The notes under the pieces are model-generated. The model ran no database searches and was not told the origin of the DNA. It saw only the letters and a program-made list of their open reading frames with translations. DNA of 64,000 bases from Bifidobacterium apri (GTDB lineage: Bacteria; Actinomycetota; Actinomycetes; Actinomycetales; Bifidobacteriaceae): positions 59,422 to 123,421 of the forward strand of contig NZ_WBSO01000006.1 of assembly GCF_009299485.1 (NCBI RefSeq), in the 5' to 3' direction. This document shows, piece after piece, positions 37,882 to 46,960 of this stretch. Every line of letters begins with the position of its first letter. The first letter of the stretch is position 1. The translations under genes and the position numbers were made by a program.

Positions 37882-37897
37882 ATGGTTGCGCAACCAT
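37882..37897. promoter_or_regulatory. 16-bp perfect palindrome between phoA and lacI
   Basis: ATGGTTGCGCAACCAT is a perfect palindrome about 40 bp before the lacI-1 promoter and 197 bp before the divergent phosphatase gene. It may be a regulator site for either gene; the cognate protein is unknown. Confidence 0.4.
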
Positions 37898-37912
37898 CGC
37901 CAGCGAAGCTTG

Positions 37913-37948
37913 ACAACGTTTGCAAATTTTATGAAACAGCTGTATACT
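37913..37948 (+). promoter_or_regulatory. Promoter and LacI-type operator of lacI-1
   Basis: ACAACGTTTGCAAA (37913-37926) overlaps the -35 TTTGCA (37919-37924); an 18-nt spacer and TATACT (37943-37948) follow. The operator core CGTTTGCAA recurs before other genes of the glucan region, so autoregulation is likely. Confidence 0.6.
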
Positions 37949-38006
37949 GTCAAGACGGAATCAGCGTTGAATCTTGATGGCAAGCGCACGAAGCAAAGGG
38001 GCAGGA

Positions 38007-39029
38007 ATGACAAAGGCTGGCATTCGAGATGTCGCCAGAGTGGCGGGAGTATCCATCTCAACGGTTTCGCGGGCCTTCACTCGCCCAGAACTTGTATCCG
38101 AGAAAACCCGGCGAAAAGTGCTCTTCGCTGCGGACAGGCTGGATTTCAACATCTCTCGCTCCGCCACTTCGCTGAAAACCGGTCAGGCATACCGTGTCGC
38201 GCTTCTGATGAACGAGGAGATCACCAGCTGGTTCAACACCGAAGTCTTCGCCGGCATCAACGACATCCTTCACGATGCGGGGTATGACATCTCCCTGTTC
38301 CAACACATCGACACCGCCGAAAACCGCAAGGAGTTCTTCACCACCTTGCCTGTCCGCCGCAATGTCGACGCCGTATTCGTTAACTCTTTCGCCATCGATT
38401 CTTACGAAGTCGAACAGCTCGAACGCATCCATGTCCCGATTATCGGCATCAACACGCCATCCACCTCGAATTTTGACGCCTCCGTCAGTATCAACGACGA
38501 AGAGGGCATGTTCATGGCGGCTCAGCATCTGATCAATCTCGGTCACCGCCATATCGTGTACACCTGCTCGGAGCCCGCCGAAGGCATCACATCGAGTATC
38601 GACGACCGCGGCCGCGGGTTCGTGCGCGCCTGCAAGGCGGCGGAACATAATCACGACCTGCAATGGCAGGTATTGTCCGTCCCCCGCGGCCGTGCATTCG
38701 CCGACTCCGCACTGACGGCGTTGCTGGCGCTCGACGAATTTCCGGACGCCATCTGCTGCCAGATGGATATGATGGCCATTCCGCTGGTGCTCAAACTCGA
38801 ACGGTACGGTCATACCACCCCAAGGGATTACTCGATTATCGGCTTCGACGACAGTCCATACGCCGATACGATCAATCTGACCACCATGCGGCAAGATCCG
38901 CGCGATATGGGCCGGAACGCCGCCATCAAGGCGCTGAAACTCATCGCTGATAAGCCGCTGGACAACCCGCACGAAATCATCCAACCCCAGCTGGTGCTGC
39001 GCGGATCGGACGCCGTGTTCAAACAGTAG
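38007..39029 (+). CDS. LacI-family transcriptional regulator (first of two paralogues)
   Basis: The 340-aa repressor has an N-terminal HTH with DVARVAGVSISTVSRAFTRP (residues 7-26) and the hinge SRSATSLKTG, then a periplasmic-binding-protein-like sugar domain that starts at VALLMNEE and ends near VLRGSDAV. It is closely similar over the N-terminal half to the regulator at 54573, sharing the recognition helix VSISTVSR-FTRP. The start at 38007 has AAGGGGCAGGA directly upstream; an in-frame ATG at 37977 is possible. A CGTTTGCAAA site in its own promoter suggests autoregulation. Predicted target: alpha-glucan genes downstream. Confidence 0.9.
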   Translation: MTKAGIRDVARVAGVSISTVSRAFTRPELVSEKTRRKVLFAADRLDFNISRSATSLKTGQAYRVALLMNEEITSWFNTEVFAGINDILHDAGYDISLFQHIDTAENRKEFFTTLPVRRNVDAVFVNSFAIDSYEVEQLERIHVPIIGINTPSTSNFDASVSINDEEGMFMAAQHLINLGHRHIVYTCSEPAEGITSSIDDRGRGFVRACKAAEHNHDLQWQVLSVPRGRAFADSALTALLALDEFPDAICCQMDMMAIPLVLKLERYGHTTPRDYSIIGFDDSPYADTINLTTMRQDPRDMGRNAAIKALKLIADKPLDNPHEIIQPQLVLRGSDAVFKQ

Positions 39030-39146
39030 GATCGCCCGGCGCGCCGAGGAAGCGCGGAAGCTTCCCGCTCGGCGCTTCCCGCCATACCCAGCAGTACAGC
39101 GGTGTCGAAACAGCCATAGGGCGACTCCGCCGCTCCGGCAACCCGA

Positions 39147-39932
39147 TCAGATCACCGGCAATGCGCACAGCAGCAACGTCACCGGGTACAGCGCATAAAA
39201 CACCCACTTCGTCCAAGCATGACGGTATCCCAGTTCATCGCGCCGCGTATGCAGCATCGCCACACCGACTGCCGGCATGATGAAGAACACCGCTCCGAGC
39301 ACGCCCGCAGTCATCATCATCGTGTTCTCATGCGCGTCCATGGCGTAGAACACCAATGCCATGCCGATCAACAGCACACCCATGTTGAACATGCCTTGGC
39401 GCAGCCCGACATGCAAGAGTAGCGACCATGCCAGTCCGGCGATGGAAACCAGCACGATGACAGCCCACTTCGAGATGCCCTGCAGATTCTCACGGGCCCA
39501 GTCAATCGCCGCGATCACAATCAGCGCAAACACCAGCGCAAACACCGGGTTTTGCGAGTTCATATCCCAGACCTTGCCGGATGTCGCCATATCGTAAGGG
39601 ACTTCGGAGATGACGGCGAGCGCCAGCAGGCGTAGCCCGTATTGCGCAACACTATGCGTGTGGCGATACCCCTGCACCAGCAGCCACGAGTACAACGGCA
39701 CAGCGGTCCAGGAGACCACTTCGCAGATGACCAGAACCGTCATCGCGGCCATATCATCGGATCCGGGACGATAGCCGAGGGCGGACGGCAGGACGGTCGT
39801 GCCGATTGCGGAGAGGAGCACGAACAGCCATCCGACGGTTTTCACGTGGAATGTCGTCATTCCCTTTCGGCGGTTATGCCCTCCGCGTGCCGTTTGGTCT
39901 TCCGTGTATTCGCCCGTCACGGTGTCTTCCAT
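39147..39932 (-). CDS. TraX-family membrane protein
   Basis: The protein of up to 261 aa has about eight TM helices and resembles TraX, known from F-pilin N-acetylation and widespread as a chromosomal membrane acyltransferase-like family. Seen are KTVGWLFVLLSAIGTT, the VPLYSWLLVQGYRHT stretch, ISEVPYD and a C-terminal WTKWVFYALYPVTLLLCALP motif typical of the family. The start may be the internal ATG of MTTFHVKTVG (residue 25), since the first 24 residues are hydrophilic and not conserved. No conjugation genes lie nearby. Its role here is unknown. Confidence 0.82.
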   Translation of the reverse strand: MEDTVTGEYTEDQTARGGHNRRKGMTTFHVKTVGWLFVLLSAIGTTVLPSALGYRPGSDDMAAMTVLVICEVVSWTAVPLYSWLLVQGYRHTHSVAQYGLRLLALAVISEVPYDMATSGKVWDMNSQNPVFALVFALIVIAAIDWARENLQGISKWAVIVLVSIAGLAWSLLLHVGLRQGMFNMGVLLIGMALVFYAMDAHENTMMMTAGVLGAVFFIMPAVGVAMLHTRRDELGYRHAWTKWVFYALYPVTLLLCALPVI

Positions 39933-40061
39933 ATCCGGTTTGCACCACCTATTCGTCTGTCGTGTCCATCATTCCGGCGGTGCGACCTGGATGTGGCGGC
40001 CGCCGGCAACTGGGGGACATTATTCCACACGATGCTGTTGGCCGTCTGGAATGCGGTGTTT

Positions 40062-40805
40062 TCACTCGCTGAGCACAAATGAGGTCAACGCGTCGTAATC
40101 GGCACCTTCCAGGGAAAGTACCGCCTGCTTGCAGATTTCTGGGTCATCCTGCCGCGATATCGCGGTATGCAAGTAGACGCCGTCGATGCCGGCCGAGGCC
40201 GCGCCTTGAATGTCGCACTGCTCCTCGTTGCCGACCATGAGCGCGCGATCCGGTGTCGTGTATTCGTATTCCAACGCGCGCAGGAAGAATTTCGGCGACG
40301 GCTTGCGCATGCCTTCCTCGCTGGAGATGACGATGCGATCGAGCGCCTTGCTCAATCCGGTGGCCTCGATTTCGGGACGCGTGTAGCAGGCCTGTGCATT
40401 GCTGGCGAGTACGGTGCGGATTCCGGCTTCGCGCAGTTTGCCGAGCATCTGGAGAGCCCCCGGGTACAGGCCGAACTTGCTGGTGCTGGCTTTGCGGAAC
40501 ACCCATGCCGCCTTCGCTGCGAGCTGCGGCGAGGCCATTGAGCCGCCAGCCGCATACAACCGCTGGAAAACCGGGAGTACGTCAGGCTCCACCCAATCGG
40601 GGTGTTCGGCGCCTTTGCGCGCTTCCTGCACGTTCACCGCGTTGAGCTGTTCGAAGCTCGCCTTCAGGTGCGCGGCATCATCGTAATGCGCCCCGGTGGC
40701 GTCAAGGAACTCCCACAATTCCTGCCATGGTTGTGCAGCCTGCTCGTCCGTGCGAATGTCGATCAATGTCCCGTACAGGTCGAATAGCACCACCTCGTAT
40801 CGCAT
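40062..40805 (-). CDS. HAD-family hydrolase
   Basis: The 247-aa HAD protein has motif I FDLYGTLID (residues 8-16), where the second Asp of DxDxT is Tyr, as in haloacid-dehalogenase-like and YjjG-like members. Motif II is VLASNAQ, motif III KPSPKFF and motif IV VGNEEQCDIQGA. The missing acid/base Asp makes a classical phosphatase activity less certain. GAGGAAC precedes the ATG at 40805; the open frame extends upstream without family similarity. Confidence 0.85.
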   Translation of the reverse strand: MRYEVVLFDLYGTLIDIRTDEQAAQPWQELWEFLDATGAHYDDAAHLKASFEQLNAVNVQEARKGAEHPDWVEPDVLPVFQRLYAAGGSMASPQLAAKAAWVFRKASTSKFGLYPGALQMLGKLREAGIRTVLASNAQACYTRPEIEATGLSKALDRIVISSEEGMRKPSPKFFLRALEYEYTTPDRALMVGNEEQCDIQGAASAGIDGVYLHTAISRQDDPEICKQAVLSLEGADYDALTSFVLSE

Positions 40806-40958
40806 AGTCACGTTCCTCGCTCCTCCATATCGTGTTTGTGCGCTGTTACCCACCAGATGACGGACGTCGCGATGGCCCGCTTCACATACCGGTTTTTCTG
40901 CCATTGTACGCAGAACATGGATGCCATGGCGAGCAGATAGGCGGTTTGTGGAACGACA

Positions 40959-41018
40959 GCGGGCGGATATGCGGATCAGATCTGACCACGCATCATGCAA
41001 ATCTGCGTATCCGCCCGC
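40959..41018 (-). terminator. Long stem-loop after the GH13 gene
   Basis: GCGGGCGGATATGCGGAT (40959-40976) pairs with ATCTGCGTATCCGCCCGC (41001-41018) apart from two mismatches. It lies just past the GH13 stop on the minus strand; no T-run follows. Confidence 0.55.
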
Positions 41019-41032
41019 CGTCGAATACCGAT

Positions 41033-42643
41033 TCACACGTGCACGATGACGAAGCTCTGCGGTCCCAAGGTCACCTCGCTACCGCGTGCCGAGGCGTTAC
41101 CCAAGCACAGCAACACGGTCGGGTCGTTGGCCTTGTCGCCTTGCGGGGGCACGGTAATCGTTTCCGTGTTCAGGCCCGGATTCATCGCGACGACCAGCCG
41201 CTCCGCACCGTCTTCCGACACACGCGAGAACGCGAAAGAGCGTCCTTGCTCGGGCTGTGCCAGCACGACAAGCGGCGCCTTGGCACGCAACGCGCGATGG
41301 TCGGCACGCAATGACAGCAGGGCGCGCACCCATGCAAGCATGGAATCGGCTTCCCGCTCCTGTTCAGCGACATTCGGCGCGTCCGGTGACGGGTCGACCG
41401 GCAGGTAGAGCGAATCCTGATCGGCGCTGGAGAATCCCATGTTCTTCGATGTATCCCACTGCATGGGCGTGCGGCTTCCGGTGCGTGCGTACCCGCCTTC
41501 CTTGGTCGGCAAGTCCCGGTAACGCATGCCGATCTCGTCACCGTAATAGATGAACGGCACGCCCGGCATGGTCAGGAACATGCCCAGTGCGACTTGCTGT
41601 TCACGTTTCGTCAGACGCGGCGCGAGCCGTGGCGTGTCATGGTTGCAGGTGATGAAGCAGAAATACCCTTTGCCACGAATCGCCTGATACTGCGGAATGT
41701 ACTGGCTGAGGAACTCCTGTACGCTTCCGCCGCCCTTGGCGCTGAAATAGCTGTGGTCGTCTGCCGTGTCGAGCGCATTGTCCGTATTGCGCGCGAGCAG
41801 GTTGTACCCGTTCGGCTTGCCGCCGAACCGCCAGTCGAGATAGAAGTCCATGTCGAAGCCCGCTTCCAGAGCCTGCTCCGGCACACCCCATTCGGAGACG
41901 AACGCCGCCTGCGGGAATTCGGATTTGACGGTTCCGAGCATCTCCTGCCACGCTTTGATGGTCTCTGGCTTATCGTCTCCGTCGTTCTTGACCAACGAGT
42001 TCGCCATGTCGACGCGGAATCCGTCGCAGCCAAGGTTGAGCCAGAACCGCATGACGTCCACCATCGCGTCACGGGTCGCCTTGGCCGCCGCCGAATCCGT
42101 GGAGGACTGCCACGGCCGGTCGCGTTTCGCGAAACCGTAGTTCAGCGCGGGCTGGCATTTGAAGAAGTTCAGGATATAGGTCGCGTTGCGTTCGCTTTCC
42201 CCGCCGATGAACGGCATCGAGTAGCCTTCGAACGCACTGTCGGTCCAGATGTAACGGTCAGAGTACTCGTTGCGCTCGGCGCGCTGGCTTTCCTTGAACC
42301 ACTGGTGTTCTTCACTGGTGTGCCCCGGCACCAGGTCGAGCAGCACGTGGATGCCGCGTGTATGGGCTTGGCGGAACAGCTCGACCAGATCGTCGTTGGT
42401 GCCGTAGCGCGGGGCGACTTTTCGGTAATCGCGCACGTCATATCCGGCATCCTTGAAGGGCGAATCGTAGCAGGGGTTGATCCACAGCGCGTTGCATCCG
42501 AGTGATGCGATGTAGTCGAGTTTGCTGATGATGCCTGGAATGTCGCCGATGCCGTCCCCATTGGAATCGCAGAAGCTCTGCGGATAGATTTCGTAGAAGA
42601 CAGCCGTGTCCAGCCATGCCGGCCGCGTGAATGTCGTTGTCAT
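41033..42643 (-). CDS. GH13 alpha-glucosidase-like glycoside hydrolase
   Basis: The 536-aa cytosolic GH13 enzyme has the (beta/alpha)8 barrel with DSNGDGIGDIPGI and conserved region I as LLDLVPGHTSEEH, where the usual VVNHTS is changed. The nucleophile is Asp212 in GFRVDMAN, the acid is Glu251 in FVSEWG, and the transition-state Asp336 lies in TCNHDTPR. The C-terminal beta domain ends in SFVIVHV. It probably hydrolyses or rearranges maltodextrins taken up by the adjacent ABC importers; exact linkage specificity is not clear. AAGGAAGGGAAC precedes ATG 42643. It diverges from the transporter operon at 43139, and a LacI-like operator lies upstream. Confidence 0.88.
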   Translation of the reverse strand: MTTTFTRPAWLDTAVFYEIYPQSFCDSNGDGIGDIPGIISKLDYIASLGCNALWINPCYDSPFKDAGYDVRDYRKVAPRYGTNDDLVELFRQAHTRGIHVLLDLVPGHTSEEHQWFKESQRAERNEYSDRYIWTDSAFEGYSMPFIGGESERNATYILNFFKCQPALNYGFAKRDRPWQSSTDSAAAKATRDAMVDVMRFWLNLGCDGFRVDMANSLVKNDGDDKPETIKAWQEMLGTVKSEFPQAAFVSEWGVPEQALEAGFDMDFYLDWRFGGKPNGYNLLARNTDNALDTADDHSYFSAKGGGSVQEFLSQYIPQYQAIRGKGYFCFITCNHDTPRLAPRLTKREQQVALGMFLTMPGVPFIYYGDEIGMRYRDLPTKEGGYARTGSRTPMQWDTSKNMGFSSADQDSLYLPVDPSPDAPNVAEQEREADSMLAWVRALLSLRADHRALRAKAPLVVLAQPEQGRSFAFSRVSEDGAERLVVAMNPGLNTETITVPPQGDKANDPTVLLCLGNASARGSEVTLGPQSFVIVHV

Positions 42644-42782
42644 GTCGTTCCCTTCCTTGTGGCCCAACCGCCCGCCTGCCTGCCCTGCAGGCACGACCGT
42701 GGATGCCGCGTATGCGACGCTGCGCACGCTCGAGGTGTGCTTTACCGCACACACCTTGTCTGTTGCACCACTATTTTCAGTA

Positions 42783-42799
42783 GTGCAGCAAACGCTATC
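42783..42799 (-). promoter_or_regulatory. LacI-type operator upstream of the GH13 gene
   Basis: On the minus strand ATAGCGTTTGCTGCAC resembles the CGTTTGCAA core found before the other glucan genes. It lies about 145 bp before the GH13 start. The gap 42644-43138 contains this site, the next promoter and no gene. Confidence 0.4.
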
Positions 42800-42953
42800 A
42801 CACAAGATGCATTTCGACACTCACGAACGGCGCGGGCGGTGTGCCGGGGTTTACAAACCGCATGATTGCAGTCGTCAACGGCTGTCTCACGGCTGCCGTG
42901 TCGTGTCGCTTGCGCAAAAAAGACACGCGAAACAGTGAAATTTGCATCGTTTT

Positions 42954-42982
42954 TTGCGAACGTATGCAAATCCATGTATACT
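42954..42982 (+). promoter_or_regulatory. Promoter and operator of the first maltodextrin ABC operon
   Basis: TTGCGA (42954-42959), 17 nt and TATACT (42977-42982) form a good promoter. TTGCGAACGTATGCAAA (42954-42970) is a LacI-type inverted repeat that covers the -35 and spacer; TTTGCATCG just upstream is a further half-site. Confidence 0.65.
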
Positions 42983-43138
42983 GTTGGTTGGTTCGGAGGT
43001 ACGCAATGATCCGCCCACTTCGGTGAGCGGGCGTGCATCTCGGCAGGTAGCCTGAAGGGGCAAAAGGCCAGATGCGGACCGCTGCACCGAAAACACACTC
43101 GCTTCGCGCAAACGGAGCGGAATTTTAGGAGGTCAAGG

Positions 43139-44404
43139 ATGACAAACATGAAGAAGATTCTGGGCGTCACCGCCGCTGTGGCGATGCTGCTCGGAGCGAG
43201 CGCTTGCGGTTCCAGCAATAACGGCGGCACCGCTGCGAAGAGCACTCAGGCAATCAAGCTGACCGTGTGGGGTCCGTCTGAGGATCAGGCGAAGTCCAGC
43301 TCTTGGCTGCCGACCATGGAGAAGCAGTTCGCCAAGGCTCACCCGGAGTACAAGATCACGTGGAAGAACGCTGTGGTCGCTGAAAGCGACGCAGGCACCA
43401 CCGTGAAGCAGGATCCGTCCGCTGCGGCCGATGTCTACATGTTTGCGAACGACCAGCTCGGCACCCTGCTGGACAACCAGGCCATCGGCGAGCTTTCCGA
43501 TGACGCCAAGGCACAGGTGAAGAAGCAGGACGACACCGCCATCATCTCCTCGGTCACCGGCACCGACGGCAAGATCTACGGCGTTCCGTTCACCGGCAAC
43601 ACCTACTTCATGTTCTACAACAAGTCTAAGTTCTCGAGCGATGACATCAAGTCCCTCGACACCATGCTGCAGAAGGGCAAGGTCTCCTTCAACATCGGTA
43701 ACTCCTGGTACCTGCCGGCCTTCTACACCGGCGCAGGCATGACCCTGTTCGGCAAGAACGGTTCCACCGCCAAGGACGGCATCAAGATGGATTCCACCAA
43801 GGCCACCGAGGTCACCAAGTACCTCGTCAACCTGGTCAAGAACTCGAACTTCGTCGTGGACAACGATGAGGGCGCCGGCCTCGCCGCACTGCAGAACGGC
43901 ACCGTGGACGCCATCTTCTCCGGCACCTGGTCCGCTTCTGATGTTCAGAAGGCCCTCGGCGACAACTACGCCGCTGCACAGCTGCCTTCCTTCACCACCG
44001 AAGACGGCAACACCTACCAGATGAAGGCCTTCTACGGCTCCAAGGCCATCGCCTACAACCCGAACTCCAAGGTCCCGCAGGCCGCTGCTGAGTTCGCCGC
44101 CTACCTCGGCTCCACCGAAGCCCAGAAGGCTCACTACACGATGCGTCAGATCGTCCCGACCGACAAGTCCCTGGCTTCGACCTACAAGAACGATCCGTCC
44201 GCTGTCGCCCAGAACGACACCATCGCGAACACCTCGATCCTGCAGCCGACCATCTCCGCAATGTCCAACTTCTGGGATCCGTGCAAGACCTTCGGCACCG
44301 CAATCGTCAACGGCGATGTGACCACCGACAACGCACAGTCCAAGACCCAGGCATGGATCGACGGCTACAAGAACATCGCGACCGCAACCTCCTCCTCCAA
44401 CTGA
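43139..44404 (+). CDS. Maltodextrin-type ABC transporter substrate-binding lipoprotein
   Basis: The 421-aa extracellular solute-binding protein (family 1, MalE-like) has a lipoprotein signal with lipobox LGASAC (lipidated Cys23), a Ser/Asn/Gly linker and a two-lobe binding domain (LTVWGPSEDQ, YKITWKN, DPSAAADVYMFAND, GVPFTGNTYFMFYNKS). AGGAGG lies 7-12 nt before the ATG. Codon use is strongly biased (AAG, CCG, GGC, CTG), as in highly expressed genes. It heads an operon with two permeases; a strong hairpin between it and the permease would favour higher amounts of the binding protein. Confidence 0.93.
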   Translation: MTNMKKILGVTAAVAMLLGASACGSSNNGGTAAKSTQAIKLTVWGPSEDQAKSSSWLPTMEKQFAKAHPEYKITWKNAVVAESDAGTTVKQDPSAAADVYMFANDQLGTLLDNQAIGELSDDAKAQVKKQDDTAIISSVTGTDGKIYGVPFTGNTYFMFYNKSKFSSDDIKSLDTMLQKGKVSFNIGNSWYLPAFYTGAGMTLFGKNGSTAKDGIKMDSTKATEVTKYLVNLVKNSNFVVDNDEGAGLAALQNGTVDAIFSGTWSASDVQKALGDNYAAAQLPSFTTEDGNTYQMKAFYGSKAIAYNPNSKVPQAAAEFAAYLGSTEAQKAHYTMRQIVPTDKSLASTYKNDPSAVAQNDTIANTSILQPTISAMSNFWDPCKTFGTAIVNGDVTTDNAQSKTQAWIDGYKNIATATSSSN

Positions 44405-44443
44405 GCTGGACGAGCGTAAGCGCATAAGTTCAAGTGTCTGAAA

Positions 44444-44478
44444 GACGCCCCGCCCCCGATTTCGCGGGGCGGGGCGTC
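44444..44478 (+). terminator. GC-rich hairpin between binding-protein and permease genes
   Basis: GACGCCCCGCCCC (44444-44456) pairs perfectly with GGGGCGGGGCGTC (44466-44478), 13 bp. It lacks a T-run, so it is more likely an mRNA-stabilising or attenuating element that raises binding-protein expression relative to the permeases. Confidence 0.65.
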
Positions 44479-44516
44479 TCGTACTTCAACCATCAAACAA
44501 TCGAAAGGTCGTCCGC

Positions 44517-45923
44517 ATGACAACTGCGACAGCCGCGGCGAAACCCAGAGCACGCAAGCGCAAGCGCGTGGACTCTGACGGTCTTCAGCCGTCACCATAT
44601 AGATTCGCTACCGCGTGGAAGAACGGGGATGTTCTCACGCGCCTCTCACTGTTCATCTTCGGCCTCGGCGACCTTGCGCGCAAGCAGATCGTCAAGGGTC
44701 TGGCGTTCCTCGTCAGCGAAGTGCTGATCATCCTGTACCTGGTCGAAAAGGGCAACACGTACCTGAGCAAGCTCACCACCTTGGGCACGGCAAAGCAAAC
44801 CAAAGTCAAGGTCAACGGCTTCTGGGTCTACCAGGCAGGCGACAATTCCGTCGTCATCCTGCTGTACGGCGTCATGAGCTTGTTCGTCCTCATCCTGCTG
44901 GTCCTGCTGGCGACATTGTCCCTGCGTAGCGCTTACAAGGCGCAGGTCGCCATCCAGAACGGCAACCGTCCCAACACCATCCTTCAGGATCTGCGGTCGC
45001 TGTTCGACCAGAACGCGCATGTCGGCCTGATGTTCCTGCCGACCCTCGGCATCGTGGTCTTCACCATCCTGCCGCTGGTCTTCATGATCTCCATGGCATT
45101 CACCAGCTATGACCAGAACCACACGGTCCTGTTCTCCTGGGTTGGTCTGAAGAACTTCGGCAAGGTGTTCAGCACCGGCGGCGGCGACGTCAACGCCAGC
45201 CTGTTCTTCTCGGTGCTGGCATGGACGCTCATCTGGGCGTTCTTCGCCACCTTCCTGAACTTCTTCCTCGGCATGTTCATGGCCATGATCATTGAGCGCA
45301 AGACCATCAAGGGCAAGGCATTCTGGCGCGCTTGCTTCTCGATGTCCATCGCCGTGCCGCAGTTCGTGTCCCTGCTGGTCATGCACACCATGCTTCAGCG
45401 CGATGGCGCGATCAACCGCTTGCTGGAAAGCTGGGGCTGGATCAGCAGCCCGCTGCCGTGGCTGTCGAACGCCAACTGGGCTCGTGTCACGGTCATCGTG
45501 ATCAACCTCTGGGTTGGTATTCCGTACACCATCATGCAGATCACCGGTATTCTCCAGAACGTGCCGTCTGAGCTGTACGAAGCGGCCGAAATCGATGGCG
45601 CCAACTGGTGGCAGCGGTTCTGCAACGTCACCATGCCGTACATCTTCTTCGTGCTGACCCCGTACCTGATCACCACCTTCACGGGCAACGTGAACAACTT
45701 CAACGTGATCTACCTGCTCACAGGCGGCGAGCCGACACCGGTCGGCGCGTCCGCAGGCAAGACCGATCTGCTTATCACCTGGCTGTACAAGCTCACGGTC
45801 GATAAGAACAACTACAACCTCGGTGCGGTTATCGGCATCATGACGTTCATCGTCCTTGCCGTGGTCTCGCTGTTGACCTACCGCAACTCCGGTTCGTACA
45901 AGAATGAGGAGGGCTTCCGGTGA
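44517..45923 (+). CDS. Sugar ABC transporter permease (MalF-like)
   Basis: The 468-aa inner-membrane permease has a basic N-terminal tail (KPRARKRKRVDS), a pair of extra TM helices in residues 55-145, and then the six-TM core with the ATPase-docking EAA loop EAAEIDGANWWQRF. The N-terminal helical extension distinguishes it from the 284-aa counterpart at 53390. It pairs with the next gene, whose start overlaps its stop (GTGA). GAAAGG precedes the ATG. Confidence 0.92.
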   Translation: MTTATAAAKPRARKRKRVDSDGLQPSPYRFATAWKNGDVLTRLSLFIFGLGDLARKQIVKGLAFLVSEVLIILYLVEKGNTYLSKLTTLGTAKQTKVKVNGFWVYQAGDNSVVILLYGVMSLFVLILLVLLATLSLRSAYKAQVAIQNGNRPNTILQDLRSLFDQNAHVGLMFLPTLGIVVFTILPLVFMISMAFTSYDQNHTVLFSWVGLKNFGKVFSTGGGDVNASLFFSVLAWTLIWAFFATFLNFFLGMFMAMIIERKTIKGKAFWRACFSMSIAVPQFVSLLVMHTMLQRDGAINRLLESWGWISSPLPWLSNANWARVTVIVINLWVGIPYTIMQITGILQNVPSELYEAAEIDGANWWQRFCNVTMPYIFFVLTPYLITTFTGNVNNFNVIYLLTGGEPTPVGASAGKTDLLITWLYKLTVDKNNYNLGAVIGIMTFIVLAVVSLLTYRNSGSYKNEEGFR

Positions 45924-46813
45924 GTAATCCGACATCTGACACCACTGTCACCAAGAGCAAGGGCAATTCGTACAAGCGCCGTATCGCCGGCGATGTCGTC
46001 GCCTACATCTTCCTGACCATCATGGCCATCATCTGGCTGGTCCCGATCGTGTGGGTGGTGCTCGAAAGCTTCAACAAGAACACGCAGCCGTACCAGAGCA
46101 CGTTCTTCCCGACGCAGTACACGTTCCACAATTACGTGCAGTTGTTCACGGAGACCGACGTGATGAACTTCCCGCGCATGTTCGCGAACACGCTGGTCAT
46201 CGCCATCTTCGTGTGCGTCATCTCGCTGTTCTTCGTGCTGTCCGTGTCCTTCTGCATGTCCCGCCTGCGTTTCCACGGGCGTAAGACCTTCATGAACATC
46301 GCCCTCATCCTGGGCATGTTCCCGTCCATCATGGCCGTCGTCGCAGTCTACTTCATCCTCAAGGCCTTCGGCCTGACGGAAGGCGGATTCGTCATCATCG
46401 CCTTGATCCTCGTCTACTCGGCAGGTTCAGGCGCTGGCTTCTACGTCATGAAGGGTTACATGGACACCATCCCGATGTCGCTCGACGAGGCCGCCTACCT
46501 GGACGGCTGCACCAAGTGGCAGGTGTTCACCAAGATCATCATCCCGATCTGCAAGCCCATGATCGTATACCAGGCGATTATCGGCTTCCTGACCCCGTGG
46601 CTTGACTTCGTGATGGCGAAGGCGATCGCCCGCACCCAGGACAACTTCACTGTCGCTCTGGGCCTGTGGCAGATGCTGCAGAAGGAATACATCAATCAGT
46701 GGTACGCCCGCTTCGCCGCCGGTGCAGTGTGCGTTTCCATCCCGATTGCGATTCTGTTCATCGTCATGCAGCGCTTCTATCAGGAGTCCATGTCGGGCGC
46801 AGTCAAGGGCTGA
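45920..46813 (+). CDS. Sugar ABC transporter permease (MalG-like)
   Basis: The 297-aa permease has six TM helices and the EAA loop EAAYLDGCTKWQVFTKII. It starts at a GTG overlapping the previous stop (GTGA), so translation is coupled. With the 43139 and 44517 products it forms a maltodextrin importer; the energising ATPase is not encoded here and is probably a shared MsmK/MalK-type protein. A terminator follows. Confidence 0.93.
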   Translation: MSNPTSDTTVTKSKGNSYKRRIAGDVVAYIFLTIMAIIWLVPIVWVVLESFNKNTQPYQSTFFPTQYTFHNYVQLFTETDVMNFPRMFANTLVIAIFVCVISLFFVLSVSFCMSRLRFHGRKTFMNIALILGMFPSIMAVVAVYFILKAFGLTEGGFVIIALILVYSAGSGAGFYVMKGYMDTIPMSLDEAAYLDGCTKWQVFTKIIIPICKPMIVYQAIIGFLTPWLDFVMAKAIARTQDNFTVALGLWQMLQKEYINQWYARFAAGAVCVSIPIAILFIVMQRFYQESMSGAVKG

Positions 46814-46828
46814 TTCCGACAATACCGA

Positions 46829-46873
46829 TCAAGGGGCGGATCCGAGGCAGTAAGGCTCCGGACCGCCCCTTTT
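46829..46873 (+). terminator. Terminator of the first ABC operon
   Basis: AAGGGGCGG and TCCGAG pair with CTCCGGA and CCGCCCCTT across GCAGTAAGG, followed by TTTTGC. It separates the transporter operon from pulA. Confidence 0.85.
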
Positions 46874-46960
46874 GCATGCGGCAGCACCGCACATCACACA
46901 CACGATTCATCGCCGGGCACTTGCCAATACGAGGTACAAGCCCGGCACTAGGGGGATTTC

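Noticed and set aside
43133..44425. 430-aa frame opposite the first binding protein, rich in Gly/Val/Leu
   Set aside because: It is antisense to a gene with lipobox, RBS and strong codon bias; its composition is an artefact of the complementary codons.
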